DNA from: Bacteroidota bacterium
Lineage (GTDB): Bacteria; Bacteroidota; Bacteroidia; Chitinophagales; BACL12
DNA: 64,000 bases
Reading direction: 5' to 3'
Assembly (NCBI GenBank): GCA_016706865.1
Contig: JADJIS010000002.1
Coordinates: 186,001-250,000, forward strand
Below, piece by piece: positions 18,295-27,016 of this stretch. The notes beneath the pieces are model-generated. The model did no database searches and was not told the origin of the DNA. It was given only the letters and a program-made list of their open reading frames with translations. Both the position numbers and the translations under genes were made by a program. Each line of letters begins with the position of its first letter. The stretch's first letter is position 1.

Positions 18295-19164
18295 ATGCGT
18301 CAGCTAAAGATAACGAAATCGATCACCAACCGCGAAAGCGAATCGCTGGAGAAGTATTTACAGGAAATTGGTAAAGTGGATCTGGTTACAGCGGAGGAGG
18401 AAGTAACACTTGCGCAGAAGATCAAACAAGGCGATCAGATGGCATTGGAGAAATTGGTGAAAGCCAACCTTCGATTTGTGGTATCTGTTGCAAAACAGTA
18501 TCAGCACAACGGTTTATCGCTGAACGATTTGATCAATGAAGGAAATGTGGGTCTGGTAAAAGCGGCTCAGAAATTTGATGAAACAAAAGGTTTCAAATTC
18601 ATTTCATATGCTGTTTGGTGGATTCGTCAGAGTATCATGCAGGCATTGGCAGAACAAAGCCGTTTGGTTCGTTTGCCTTTGAACAAAGTTGGCTCATTAA
18701 GTAAGATCAACAGAGCCTTTTCGGAATTGGAACAAAAATTTGAACGTGAACCAACTTCTGATGAGTTAGCTGAAGTTTTGGAATTAGCTCCGGAAGAAAT
18801 TAAAAATACCTTAAGCGTTTCGAGCCGCCACGTGAGTGTGGATGCTCCTTTTGATGATGGTGAGAACAGTTCATTGCTCGACGTTTTGGAAAACAGAGAT
18901 ACCGAAAGAACGGATGAAAAACTGGATTACAGTCACTCCTTAAAAGTAGAAACAGAACGCACTCTTGCAACATTAACTGAAAGAGAAAGAGACGTTATCA
19001 AACTTTTTTTCGGAATTGGTGTTCCATATGCAATGACGCTGGAAGATATCGGGGAAGAATTTGGATTAACGCGTGAACGCGTTCGTCAGATAAAAGATAA
19101 TGCAATAAATAAATTGCGTTCCAGTACGAGAAATAAAGCATTAAAAGCGTATCTTGCACAGTAA
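18295..19164 (+). CDS. rpoD: Primary RNA polymerase sigma factor RpoD/SigA
   Basis: Housekeeping sigma-70 that directs RNA polymerase to promoters. At 289 residues it has the compact Bacteroidota form without the long region 1.1. Visible regions: 1.2 (SLEKYLQEIGKVDLVTAEEE, about 18-37); 2 with the core-binding and -10 recognition helix (FISYAVWWIRQSIMQALAEQ, about 101-120); 3 (about 133-190); and the region 4 helix-turn-helix (TLEDIGEEFGLTRERVRQIK, 248-267). Preceded by a good promoter and followed by a GC-rich intrinsic terminator, so it is monocistronic. Assignment is certain. Confidence 0.97.
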   Translation: MRQLKITKSITNRESESLEKYLQEIGKVDLVTAEEEVTLAQKIKQGDQMALEKLVKANLRFVVSVAKQYQHNGLSLNDLINEGNVGLVKAAQKFDETKGFKFISYAVWWIRQSIMQALAEQSRLVRLPLNKVGSLSKINRAFSELEQKFEREPTSDELAEVLELAPEEIKNTLSVSSRHVSVDAPFDDGENSSLLDVLENRDTERTDEKLDYSHSLKVETERTLATLTERERDVIKLFFGIGVPYAMTLEDIGEEFGLTRERVRQIKDNAINKLRSSTRNKALKAYLAQ

Positions 19165-19226
19165 AAAATATTGAGGAGCTAAGGGTTAAATCAAGCAACT
19201 CAAAAAATTAGTGTTTTCATGGGGAT

Positions 19227-19272
19227 CCCCCGGTAAAGTTTGTCGCAAGGCAAATGGAATCGGGGGTTTTTT
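19227..19272 (+). terminator. Intrinsic terminator of rpoD
   Basis: CCCCCG (19227-19232) pairs with CGGGGG (19261-19266), followed by six Ts. The 28-nt loop contains a small inner hairpin TGTC-GCAA-GGCA (19241-19252) capped by a GNRA-type tetraloop. Confidence 0.8.
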
Positions 19273-19383
19273 CGTTAGGAGTATTTAGTATATAGTATTT
19301 AGTATTTAGATAAATCCGAGTTGGGGATTATGATTAACTTCTTGGCTCTAAGCAGGTAGTTCAATTAAAGTCATGGTTTACTG

Positions 19384-20330
19384 CGGAGGAATATATTTCG
19401 GGTAGACTATCCGATTAATGTTTTTTATTTTTTGATTATTATTTTTTATTCATCAAGGTTTAATTCGGAGCTATATTCTTCTGGGTAGTCTTTCCGATTA
19501 ATGTTCTTTATTCCTTGTTCTTTATTCAATATTAATTTTCAGTTCAATTCGGAGGAAAATCATTTGGGCCCCCTACCCCATAGGGGAGTAAGTTATCGTT
19601 ATTATTGAATGTTCACTTCGGAGGAAAATCATTTGGGTTGTCGATCCGATTAATGTTTTTTATTTTTTGATTATTATTTATTATTCATCAAGGTTTAATT
19701 CGGAGGAAAATTTTCCGGGAAGTCTTTCCGATTAATGTTCTTTATTCCTTGTTCTTTATTCGATATTAAATTTCAAGATTCCATTCGGAGCAAAATCATT
19801 TGGGCCCCCTACCCCTATAGGGGAGTAAGTTTTCGTTATTATTGAATGTTCACTTCGGAGGAAAATCATTCGGGTTGTCGATCCGATTAATGTTCTTTAT
19901 TCCTTGTTCATTATTCGATATTAAATTTTAGTTCCATTCGGAGCAAAATCATTCGGGGCCCCTACCCCATAGGGGAGTAAGTTTTCGTTATTATTGAACG
20001 TTCCATTCGGAGGAAAATCATTTGGGCCCCCTACCCCATAGGGGAGTAAGTTATCGTTATTATTGAATGTTCACTTCGGAGGAAAATCATTTGGGTTGTC
20101 GATCCGATTAATGTTCTTTATTCCTTGTTCTTTATTCGATATTAAATTTCAAGATTCCATTCGGAGCAAAATCATTCGGGCCCCCTACCCCATAGGGGAG
20201 TAAGTTATCGTTATTATTGAACGTTCACTTCGGAGGAAAATCATTCGGGTTATCGATCCGATTAATGTTTTATATTTTTTGATTATTATTTATTATTCAT
20301 CCCATTTTAATTCAAAGGAAAATTCTCCAA
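19384..20330. repeat. Modular tandem repeat array (12 anchor copies, three spacer types)
   Basis: Twelve copies of an anchor (consensus CGGAGGAAAATCATTTGGG) start at about 19384, 19464, 19548, 19617, 19699, 19784, 19854, 19937, 20006, 20075, 20160 and 20229. Each anchor is followed by one of three conserved spacers. C is 48-49 bp, holds the hairpin CCCCTA-CCCCA-TAGGGG, and ends GTTATTATTGAATGTTCAC. B runs from GATCCGATTAATGTTC to TTCTTTATTCGATATTAAA. B' has GATTATTATTTATTATTC. Units with C are 69-70 bp; units with B or B' are 80-85 bp. Order: B', B, C, B', B, C, B, C, C, B, C, B'. No gene overlaps it. It lies between convergent rpoD and the J-domain gene. The flanking 20331-20379 holds ACTGCC-type repeats; 19273-19383 shows nothing except short GTATTTAGTA-type direct repeats. 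Confidence 0.9.
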
Positions 20331-20379
20331 TGATACAAACTGTCCACTGCCACTGTCCACTGCCAACTACCACTGCCCG

Positions 20380-21204
20380 CTACTTCCACCCTCTCTCTTC
20401 CTTTATCATCTCATACTTCTCAATCACCACCCTTAACTTTTCCTGCATTATTTTTTGATCGGCAAGACTTGCGTGCGGATTTGAATCGGGATGATATTTT
20501 TTTGCTAATAGATGATAGGCTTTTTTTAATTGTTTTTCTGTGCAGTCGGATGTTAAATTAAATACGGAGTAAATATTTGTTTTTTTATTGGATGTTTGAC
20601 TTGTATAGTTTGTGTAAGTTGATTCTCTTTTTTTATTATAAAATTGTTCAAATAATTGTTGCACTTTTTCTTCCTCAAGTTCAATATGTGCAGCAACATA
20701 ATTTATACTGCGTCGCAATTTGATAGTATCAATTTGCGGATGGGATGAAATAGCAAATAAAAATTCGATCAGGTTTATCTTATCTTCCCGTTTGGCTTCC
20801 ACACGCACGTGATCGCAGATCGCTTCCACCTGAATGCGCTGACGCAATAATTCGCGAAAGAAATTTAACCTGTTTTGTATATATGGTTCTCCGAATTGTG
20901 TTACCAAACGACTGCTAAGCGTGGAATCGGAAAAAGAATTTTGCAGTCCTATGGTTTGAATTATAAATGCGGCCAACATTAAAAAATTCAATCGCTGATC
21001 CACTGCTTTTGGTTGTTGAGTTTTTGGAACAAATTGTCCGTCGAAAAAACAACCAATTATAAATCCTATTAATAGTCCACTGCTTCCGTTTAAAAAAAAT
21101 CCGAAGACCGCCAACAAAAATTTGTGATATCCAAAAGGTTTAAATAAAAATTTTCCTTCTGAAGTTTTTAATAATACCAGTGTGAGATTTTTATTAAAAG
21201 CCAC
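20380..21204 (-). CDS. Membrane-associated J-domain protein (DjlA-like)
   Basis: Probable DnaK co-chaperone. A glycine-rich hydrophobic stretch at about 33-52 (FFLNGSSGLLIGFIIGCFF) could anchor it in the membrane. The middle (about 68-185) has the helical TerB-like pattern seen in DjlA proteins. The C-terminal J domain (about 210-274, IYSVFNLTSDCTEKQLKKAYHLLAKKYHPD) carries the essential HPD at 238-240. A GTG start is used because no ATG occurs near the N-terminus and the GTG lies 1 bp after the stop of the upstream glycosylase gene, suggesting coupling. The linker with YTNYTSQTSNKKTN is low complexity. The client is unknown. Confidence 0.8.
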   Translation of the reverse strand: MAFNKNLTLVLLKTSEGKFLFKPFGYHKFLLAVFGFFLNGSSGLLIGFIIGCFFDGQFVPKTQQPKAVDQRLNFLMLAAFIIQTIGLQNSFSDSTLSSRLVTQFGEPYIQNRLNFFRELLRQRIQVEAICDHVRVEAKREDKINLIEFLFAISSHPQIDTIKLRRSINYVAAHIELEEEKVQQLFEQFYNKKRESTYTNYTSQTSNKKTNIYSVFNLTSDCTEKQLKKAYHLLAKKYHPDSNPHASLADQKIMQEKLRVVIEKYEMIKEERGWK

Positions 21205-21205
21205 T

Positions 21206-21805
21206 TTATTTTGCTTTGGAGGTAAATGGTGAATTTTTAATTCTGAAACGCCATGGTATTAATTTATAGGGGCCGTCGAAATTCATACCGACACGCGCAC
21301 TGGAAATAATATTTTTATTGGCAATTGGTTCGGCATCTTCTATCCAAATGGTATTTTCCAATAACGATATACCGGTATCATTTGTTGTAAATCCGAGGCA
21401 TTGGGAAACTAAACCCGGTCCGGCACCAATACCATTGTTTACCGAGGTCAAATTTCTTCTTTCAAGTATGAAATCAAGGCCATCTACAGGTTCAATAGCC
21501 CTTATTAATACTGCATGCGGATCGTTTTTCTCATGTGTTATTACATTAAACAAATAATGCACTCCGTAACAGAGATATACGTAAACAACTCCTCCTTCGG
21601 CATACATAATTTCGGTTCGGGGTGTAAAACGACCATTGTAGGCATGACATCCACGATCATCCTTTCCGCAATATGCCTCTGTTTCACAAATAATTCCCGA
21701 AGTTAGTTGCCCGTTAAAGTTGGAGACTAATTTCTTCCCAAGCAATTCTTTTGCAATTAACAAAGTATCCGTTCTTGTATAAAATGACTTTTTTAGTTTC
21801 GACAC
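21206..21805 (-). CDS. mpg: DNA-3-methyladenine glycosylase (AAG/MPG family)
   Basis: Removes alkylated purines (3-methyladenine, hypoxanthine and related lesions) to start base excision repair. The family core is clear: LLGKKL near residue 21; CETEAY at 40-45 with the catalytic Glu43 and Tyr45; RTEIMYAEGGVVYVYLCYG; and HYLFNVIT. Near the C-terminus are GAGPGLVSQCLG and SARVGMNFDG, which line the binding pocket. At 199 residues it is the normal length for bacterial AAG. It overlaps no gene but is followed after 1 bp by the J-domain gene, probably one transcript. Confidence 0.93.
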   Translation of the reverse strand: MSKLKKSFYTRTDTLLIAKELLGKKLVSNFNGQLTSGIICETEAYCGKDDRGCHAYNGRFTPRTEIMYAEGGVVYVYLCYGVHYLFNVITHEKNDPHAVLIRAIEPVDGLDFILERRNLTSVNNGIGAGPGLVSQCLGFTTNDTGISLLENTIWIEDAEPIANKNIISSARVGMNFDGPYKLIPWRFRIKNSPFTSKAK

Positions 21806-21939
21806 TCCTCGTTCCTGAATTTTTCCTAAAGATATTGATTCAGGTAAACATTTATTCTCTCATAATAATTCCTTTTTATAAGCACCTGCAAAAAATCAAT
21901 AAACAACTTTGCGTACCTTAGCTCTTTGGGGCCAATTTT

Positions 21940-22638
21940 ATGAACGGAAAATTATATTTGATACCTACCATTTTAAGTGAAGAAGCATTACATGTTATTC
22001 CTACTTATGTACATGAAATTACTAAAACAATAAAAATATTTTTTGCGGAAAATGAAAAGACCACAAGAAGATATTTGCGTAAAACAGGATATACTGCATC
22101 CTTTGATGAGATACCCGTTTATCCATTAAATGTAAATACCGAATACAGTGAAATTTCCGGATATATCAATTATTTAAAAACGGGAAATGATTGTGCATTA
22201 ATGAGCGAATCAGGTGTTCCCGCCGTTGCAGATCCGGGAAGTAGTTTGGTAAAATTATGTCATCAACATGGAATACAGGTTGTTCCGTTAGTTGGTCCGT
22301 CTTCCATATTATTAGCATTAATGGCCAGTGGATTAAATGGACAAAAATTTTTATTCAATGGATATATCGCAGTAAAACAACCTGCGCGGAATACACAAAT
22401 TAAAAAAATGGAAACCGAAGCAAGAAGCGGAGTCACACAAATTTTTATAGAAACGCCATATAGAAATAACGGATTATTACAGGATGTTTTTAATTGTTGT
22501 AATGATGCAACCCAATTGTGCATTGCAAGTGATCTTACAGGAGTTAATGAAAAAATAAATACAAGGTCAATAGGCGAATGGAAAAAGAATCCACCGGTTA
22601 TGGAGAAGGTTCCTGCTATTTTTTTGCTTGGCACCTGA
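21940..22638 (+). CDS. RsmI-like SAM-dependent methyltransferase (tetrapyrrole methylase family)
   Basis: Belongs to the tetrapyrrole-methylase/RsmI fold (RsmI 2'-O-methylates C1402 of 16S rRNA). Visible: N-terminal LYLIPTIL; FFAENEKTTRRYLRKTGY; the conserved loop MSESGVPAVADPGSSLV (about 88-104); VVPLVGPSSILLALMASGLNGQKFLFNGYI; and ETPYRNN. The canonical RsmI begins GTLYVVATPIGN; the start here differs and the protein is 232 residues, shorter than RsmI (about 280), so it is likely the second RsmI-type paralogue common in Bacteroidota. The target RNA position is therefore uncertain. The start is preceded by a TACCTTAG box. Confidence 0.8.
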   Translation: MNGKLYLIPTILSEEALHVIPTYVHEITKTIKIFFAENEKTTRRYLRKTGYTASFDEIPVYPLNVNTEYSEISGYINYLKTGNDCALMSESGVPAVADPGSSLVKLCHQHGIQVVPLVGPSSILLALMASGLNGQKFLFNGYIAVKQPARNTQIKKMETEARSGVTQIFIETPYRNNGLLQDVFNCCNDATQLCIASDLTGVNEKINTRSIGEWKKNPPVMEKVPAIFLLGT

Positions 22639-23328
22639 GGCGCTTCGCGCGAATTAGGACATAGGACACAGGACTTGATATAGGACAAGGGAAATTGACA
22701 TAGGAAAACAAAATTGTATTAAGTATCATGTATCAAGTATCAGGAAAACAAACGGTGAGATTTGGTAAAATTTCTAAAAATGATAGTGAGGCTCTCGCTC
22801 CTAGCGAGGGTCTCACTAACGGATCAAAAAAGGGGAACCCGCCAGTGGGCGCACAGGCGCGGATGACGCTGATTAAGCGGATGAAAAAGGATAAAAAAAT
22901 TAGATAATATAAATTTAATTAGTAATAATAATATGATAGATGTGATCCATAATCCCGAAGGGATGACCGATCTTGTAACAACGGACTTTAGTCCGTGGTA
23001 ACATCGGACCGAATGAGGCTCTCGCTCAGAACGAGGGTCTTACTCGCGGGTCAACACAAAAATTTCGCAAGAAATTTAAACTCCTTTTTAGGTGTATCAG
23101 GTATCAGGTATCAGGAATCAAGTATCAGGAAAACAGTTTGTGGGATCTAGTAAAATTTCGCCAGAAATTTAAACTCCTTTCTCCTCTCTCCTTTCTCCTT
23201 TTTCTACGGAGCTATATTTATCAATGCTTCTAACTGCCCACTGCTACTGCCTACTGCTACTGCACACTGCTAACTGCCCACTGCTACTGCCCACTGATTA
23301 CTGCCCCCTCCTTTCTCCTTTTTTCCCT
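22639..23328. repeat. Composite intergenic repeat block 2
   Basis: Non-coding. Seen in order: GGACATAGGACACAGG direct repeats (22655-22705); GTATCAAGTATCAGG; AAACAAACGGTGAGATTTGGTAAAA; a 15-bp-arm hairpin AGTGAGGCTCTCGCT / AGCGAGGGTCTCACT (22785-22817); GCGCGGATGACGCTGATT (about 22858); CCCGAAGGGATGACC (about 22952) and the palindrome ACGGACT-TT-AGTCCGT (22981-22996); a second, degenerate hairpin (23012-23044); AAATTTC-GCAA-GAAATTT (23060-23077); GGTATCAGGTATCAGG; AAATTTC-GCCA-GAAATTT (23153-23170); a CTCC-rich run; CTACGGAGCTATATTTATCA; and ACTGCCCACTGCTACTG units to about 23310. Two element copies appear to be nested here. Confidence 0.8.
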
Positions 23329-23336
23329 TACATTTG
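23329..23336 (+). promoter_or_regulatory. Putative -7 box TACATTTG before vanW-like gene
   Basis: Perfect TAnnTTTG match ending 6 bp before the ATG at 23343, predicting an almost leaderless mRNA. Confidence 0.45.
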
Positions 23337-23342
23337 ACCAAC

Positions 23343-24191
23343 ATGAAACAACGCAAATTACTCAGTCAACGGCATCCCTTTTTATATTTCATTGCAGTAT
23401 GGATGAGGAGAAGTGTGCGATATTATTATTGGTGTTTTGATAATAAAAAATATGCAGGAAAAAGATCTGTTGAGAAACTTGAAAACAGAATTAAAAAACA
23501 TCAATCGGTTTTATTAAAAAAATTGGGGGAAAGTGATAAACAATTACAGATAAATAAAGTAACAAATTTAAAGATCGCTTCAGAAAAAATTAATGGTATA
23601 ATTATCAGACCCGGTGAAACATTTTCCTTTTGTAAATTAGTGGGATTACCAACAAAAAGAAAGGGTTATTTGCTGGGTATGGAATTAACTTTCGGCGAGG
23701 CCAGAGCGGGTATTGGCGGTGGAATTTGCCAGATCTCCAATCTGATTCACTGGTTAGTGATGCATAGTCCACTTACGGTGATAGAACGATACCATCATTC
23801 CTTTGACCCTTTTCCCGATGATGGAAGAGTATTGCCTTTTGGCAGCGGCGCTACTGTTTTTTATAATTATCGCGATTATCAATTTACAAATAAGACGATA
23901 CATACTTTTCAAATTAATTTGTGGTTTACCGATAAATGTCTCGAAGGGGAATTGCGCATCAACAACGAACTTGATTATGCCTACCACGTTTTTGAAAAAG
24001 ACCATGAATTTATAAAAATGGAAGATAAATTCTTTCGCAAAAATGAGATATGGCGTGAAAAGATATTAAAATTTGAAGGGGGCAAAGTGGTGGAAACAGA
24101 ATTGCTAACAAAAAATTTTGCCAGAGTAACCTATACCCCGGAAACATATTCAGAAAATAAAAGTAAAACCTCTTTGCCGATCAAAAATTAA
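23343..24191 (+). CDS. VanW family protein
   Basis: VanW-like proteins are a widespread family first named from vancomycin-resistance clusters; their biochemical role is not established. The core is plain: LKIASEKINGIIIRPGETFSFCKLVG, then RKGYLLGM and the glycine-rich signature GIGGGICQISNLIHWLVMHSPL, followed by RYHHSFDPFPDDGRVLPFGSGATVFYNYRDYQF. The N-terminal 80 residues are basic and helical. No signal peptide is clear. The ATG at 23343 is preferred to a TTG 9 bp upstream, which forms part of a promoter-like box. No van genes are nearby, so there is no reason to infer resistance. Confidence 0.85.
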   Translation: MKQRKLLSQRHPFLYFIAVWMRRSVRYYYWCFDNKKYAGKRSVEKLENRIKKHQSVLLKKLGESDKQLQINKVTNLKIASEKINGIIIRPGETFSFCKLVGLPTKRKGYLLGMELTFGEARAGIGGGICQISNLIHWLVMHSPLTVIERYHHSFDPFPDDGRVLPFGSGATVFYNYRDYQFTNKTIHTFQINLWFTDKCLEGELRINNELDYAYHVFEKDHEFIKMEDKFFRKNEIWREKILKFEGGKVVETELLTKNFARVTYTPETYSENKSKTSLPIKN

Positions 24192-24213
24192 TAAACTTCC
24201 GTACCTTTACCCT

Positions 24214-24789
24214 ATGATAATCATCCAACAAACATTAGTAAGTGAAGACATTTTGGACAAAGAGTTTGTATGCAATCTAAGTGCTTGTCATGGAGCGTGT
24301 TGTGTAGAAGGTGATGAAGGAGCATTTGTAGATAAGAATGAGAGGAAAATGTTGGAAAAGGTTTATCCTGCTGTAAAAGAGTATCTTACCAAGGATGGTA
24401 TCAAAGCAATTGAACAACAGGGATATTATATCACCAACGACGAAGGTGTTTTGAAAACGCCCCTCATGAAAAATGGTCCTTGTGCCTATACTATTTGGGA
24501 AAAGGGAATTGCGCTTTGTGGAATTGAAAAAGCATATAACGACAAAAAAATAAAATGGCAAAAACCGGTGAGTTGTCATTTATATCCTATACGTATTACC
24601 AAAGTTGGAGAGTTTGATGCTTTAAATTATGAGCGCTGGAATATTTGTAAGCCGGCATGTAAAAATGGAAAAGAATTAGGTGTGCCGGTATTTCGTTTTG
24701 TAAAATCCGCCCTCATAAGAAAATATGGCAAGGAATATTATGAAGCACTTGAAGCAACTTTTGAATACAGAGAGAAACAAGCAGAATAA
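24214..24789 (+). CDS. DUF3109 family protein (cysteine-rich)
   Basis: Conserved family of unknown function, common in Bacteroidota. Eight cysteines in conserved contexts: FVCNLSACHGACCVEGDEGA near residues 19-38, NGPCAYTIWEKGIALCGIE at about 88-106, SCHLYPIRI and NICKPAC. These resemble the zinc/iron-cluster pattern of the YkgJ/Fe-S oxidoreductase superfamily, so metal binding is likely. It starts 22 bp after vanW on the same strand, with its own TACCTTTA box directly before the ATG. It ends back-to-back, with no intervening base, against the DinB-like gene on the other strand. Confidence 0.85.
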   Translation: MIIIQQTLVSEDILDKEFVCNLSACHGACCVEGDEGAFVDKNERKMLEKVYPAVKEYLTKDGIKAIEQQGYYITNDEGVLKTPLMKNGPCAYTIWEKGIALCGIEKAYNDKKIKWQKPVSCHLYPIRITKVGEFDALNYERWNICKPACKNGKELGVPVFRFVKSALIRKYGKEYYEALEATFEYREKQAE

Positions 24790-25314
24790 TTAAATCTGAT
24801 TTTTATTCCAAACAATTATCTCCCACATTTTTGCGATGTGATGATCATCGTGTTCTGCAACAAAAAAAGCCATATCAACAATACGCATTTGTTTTTGTAA
24901 ACGGGGATGAAGAGAAGTTTTAATTAATTCGGAAGCTGAAAAAGTTAAAAGTTCCTGAATAAAATGATCACGAACAGATTTAAATTCCTCCAATAATATT
25001 TTAATACTTTTATTATTGTGATCAGCTTCAAATGTTTTTTTATTGGTTCCATCCCAGGCACTTAAGATCTTAGCATTATTTTTAAAATCATTTATGCGAG
25101 CCGTATGTAATTCTTCAAGATCAGTAAGATGACCTATTTGTTGTTTGATACTCCACTTGTTATTTATTTGATGGGATAAAATTTGGTCGCTGCAGTTTTG
25201 GGTAAGATCAACAATTCTTGGATATGCACCTTTTAATCTTGAAATAATAACAGGAAACAATTCTTCTGGAAAATCGAAGTTAAATGTCCTCTTTGTCCAT
25301 TCACTTTGTGTCAT
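24790..25314 (-). CDS. DinB family protein
   Basis: Four-helix-bundle protein of the DinB/YfiT superfamily, whose members are metal-dependent (often thiol-) transferases or uncharacterised stress proteins. Conserved histidines that form the metal site are visible: QQIGHLTDLEELHTARI (first His at about 62) and, in the last helix, VAEHDDHHIAKMWEI (about 154-168). Length of 174 residues is typical. It is divergent from nadB. No substrate can be predicted. Confidence 0.85.
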   Translation of the reverse strand: MTQSEWTKRTFNFDFPEELFPVIISRLKGAYPRIVDLTQNCSDQILSHQINNKWSIKQQIGHLTDLEELHTARINDFKNNAKILSAWDGTNKKTFEADHNNKSIKILLEEFKSVRDHFIQELLTFSASELIKTSLHPRLQKQMRIVDMAFFVAEHDDHHIAKMWEIIVWNKNQI

Positions 25315-25376
25315 TTTATTGCTTTTATCAATACTAAAATTAAATAAAATCCGCCAAACAGCTTTACCTTAGCAGA

Positions 25377-26975
25377 ATGTATAAAACAGATTTTTTGGTA
25401 ATAGGCTCCGGAATTGCTGGATTGACATTTGCACTTAAAACAGCAAAACGTTTTCCGGATAAAAAGGTGATCATTATTACCAAGGCAGAAGAAGAGGAAA
25501 CCAATACCAAATATGCACAGGGCGGTATTGCTGCCGTTTGGGATTTTGAAAAGGATTCATTTGACAAACATATAGAGGATACCATGATAGCCGGCGACGG
25601 GTTGTGCAATCGGGAGATAGTGGAAATTGTGGTAAAGGAGGGTCCGGAACGCGTGCGGGAGATCATTAATTGGGGAACAGATTTCGACAAAACAAAAACC
25701 GGCGAATATTCATTGGGCAAAGAAGGTGGTCACAGCGAATTTCGTGTTTTACATCACAAGGATATTACCGGAAAAGAAATTGAAAAAACGCTCATAGAAG
25801 AAGCAAATGCACTTCCCAATATTGAAATATTAATTCATCATTTTGTTATTGATATTATCACGCAACATCATCAGGGGAGAATTGTGACAAGACATACTCC
25901 TGACATCAGCTGTTTTGGTGTTTATGTTTTAAATAAAAAAAATAAAACGATAGAAAAAATAATTTCGAAAATTACCCTGATGGCAAGTGGTGGCGCCGGA
26001 CAAGTATATAAAAATACCACTAATCCGCTTATTGCAACAGGAGATGGAATGGCGATGGTTTATCGCGCAAAAGGAAGGGTTGCAAATATGGAATTTGTGC
26101 AATTTCATCCAACTTCTTTATATCAGGCAGGAGTTTCTCCATCATTTTTAATTACAGAAGCCATTCGTGGAGCAGGAGCGGTATTAAAAACATTGGATGG
26201 AAAAGAATTTATGCAGAAGTACGATGAAAGAGGTTCTTTGGCACCAAGAGATATTGTTGCCCGCGCCATAGATAATGAAATGAAAATTCGCGGTGATGAT
26301 TTTGTATTTCTCGATTGTACAAAAATAAGTAAGGAAGAAATACACGATCACTTTCCGAATATTTTTGAAAAATGTTTGTCAATCGGAATTAATATTGAAA
26401 AAGATTTTATTCCTGTAGCACCGGCTGCGCATTATATGTGTGGAGGAATTATGGTAGATAAAAATGGAATTTCTTCCATAAAGAATTTATATGCATGTGG
26501 CGAATGCAGCTCAACCGGATTGCACGGTGCAAACAGATTGGCGAGTAATTCACTATTGGAGGCTTTAGTTTTTGCGCATAGAATTTATCTTGATGCCGCG
26601 GAAAAAATAAATTCACTCGAACTACAGGAAAATATTCCCGACTGGAATGCATTAGGGACAAATGATCCCAAGGAGATGGTTATGATAACGCAGAGTATCC
26701 GTGAATTAAAAGAAGTGATGACAAATTATGTTGGTATTGTGCGCGGTAACGAACGACTTGAACGCGCAATGAACAGATTACATTTATTGTATACAGAAAC
26801 AGAAAACATGTATGAAACAACAACAATTTCTCCCCAATTATGTGAATTGCGCAATTTAATTACCGTCGGATTTTTGATAACACGCGGAGCAGCTGCCCGA
26901 AAAGAAAGCCGCGGATTGCATTATACCACCGATTTTCCTGATAAATCAGCATGGGCGGAAGACAGTTTGTTTTAA
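25377..26975 (+). CDS. nadB: L-aspartate oxidase
   Basis: FAD enzyme that converts L-aspartate to iminoaspartate, the first step of de novo NAD synthesis. Visible: dinucleotide-binding GSGIAGL (10-16); KYAQGGIAAVW; the substrate-loop region HSEFRVLHHKDITG; SGGAGQVYKNTTNP; EFVQFHPTSLY; the catalytic EAIRGAGA region; HYMCGGIMVD; and the C-terminal FAD motif HGANRLASNSLLEALVFAHR. At 532 residues it is full length. nadA and nadC are not nearby. A TACCTTAG box ends 4 bp before the ATG. Confidence 0.95.
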   Translation: MYKTDFLVIGSGIAGLTFALKTAKRFPDKKVIIITKAEEEETNTKYAQGGIAAVWDFEKDSFDKHIEDTMIAGDGLCNREIVEIVVKEGPERVREIINWGTDFDKTKTGEYSLGKEGGHSEFRVLHHKDITGKEIEKTLIEEANALPNIEILIHHFVIDIITQHHQGRIVTRHTPDISCFGVYVLNKKNKTIEKIISKITLMASGGAGQVYKNTTNPLIATGDGMAMVYRAKGRVANMEFVQFHPTSLYQAGVSPSFLITEAIRGAGAVLKTLDGKEFMQKYDERGSLAPRDIVARAIDNEMKIRGDDFVFLDCTKISKEEIHDHFPNIFEKCLSIGINIEKDFIPVAPAAHYMCGGIMVDKNGISSIKNLYACGECSSTGLHGANRLASNSLLEALVFAHRIYLDAAEKINSLELQENIPDWNALGTNDPKEMVMITQSIRELKEVMTNYVGIVRGNERLERAMNRLHLLYTETENMYETTTISPQLCELRNLITVGFLITRGAAARKESRGLHYTTDFPDKSAWAEDSLF

Positions 26976-26981
26976 AAACCG

Positions 26982-26989
26982 TAAATTTG
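26982..26989 (+). promoter_or_regulatory. Putative -7 box TAAATTTG
   Basis: Perfect TAnnTTTG match 27 bp before the ATG at 27017 and directly after the nadB stop. No -33 element at proper spacing was recognised. Confidence 0.35.
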
Positions 26990-27016
26990 TAAATATTTTT
27001 TAGCAATTAATTCTGC

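Noticed and set aside
19384..20330. Possible CRISPR array
   Set aside because: Anchors are about 19-21 bp and regularly spaced, but the spacers fall into only three recurring types rather than being unique, unit length varies (69-85 bp), and no cas genes are present.
22639..23328. Insertion sequence or transposon
   Set aside because: No transposase-like reading frame, terminal inverted repeats or target duplications were recognised; only short modules.
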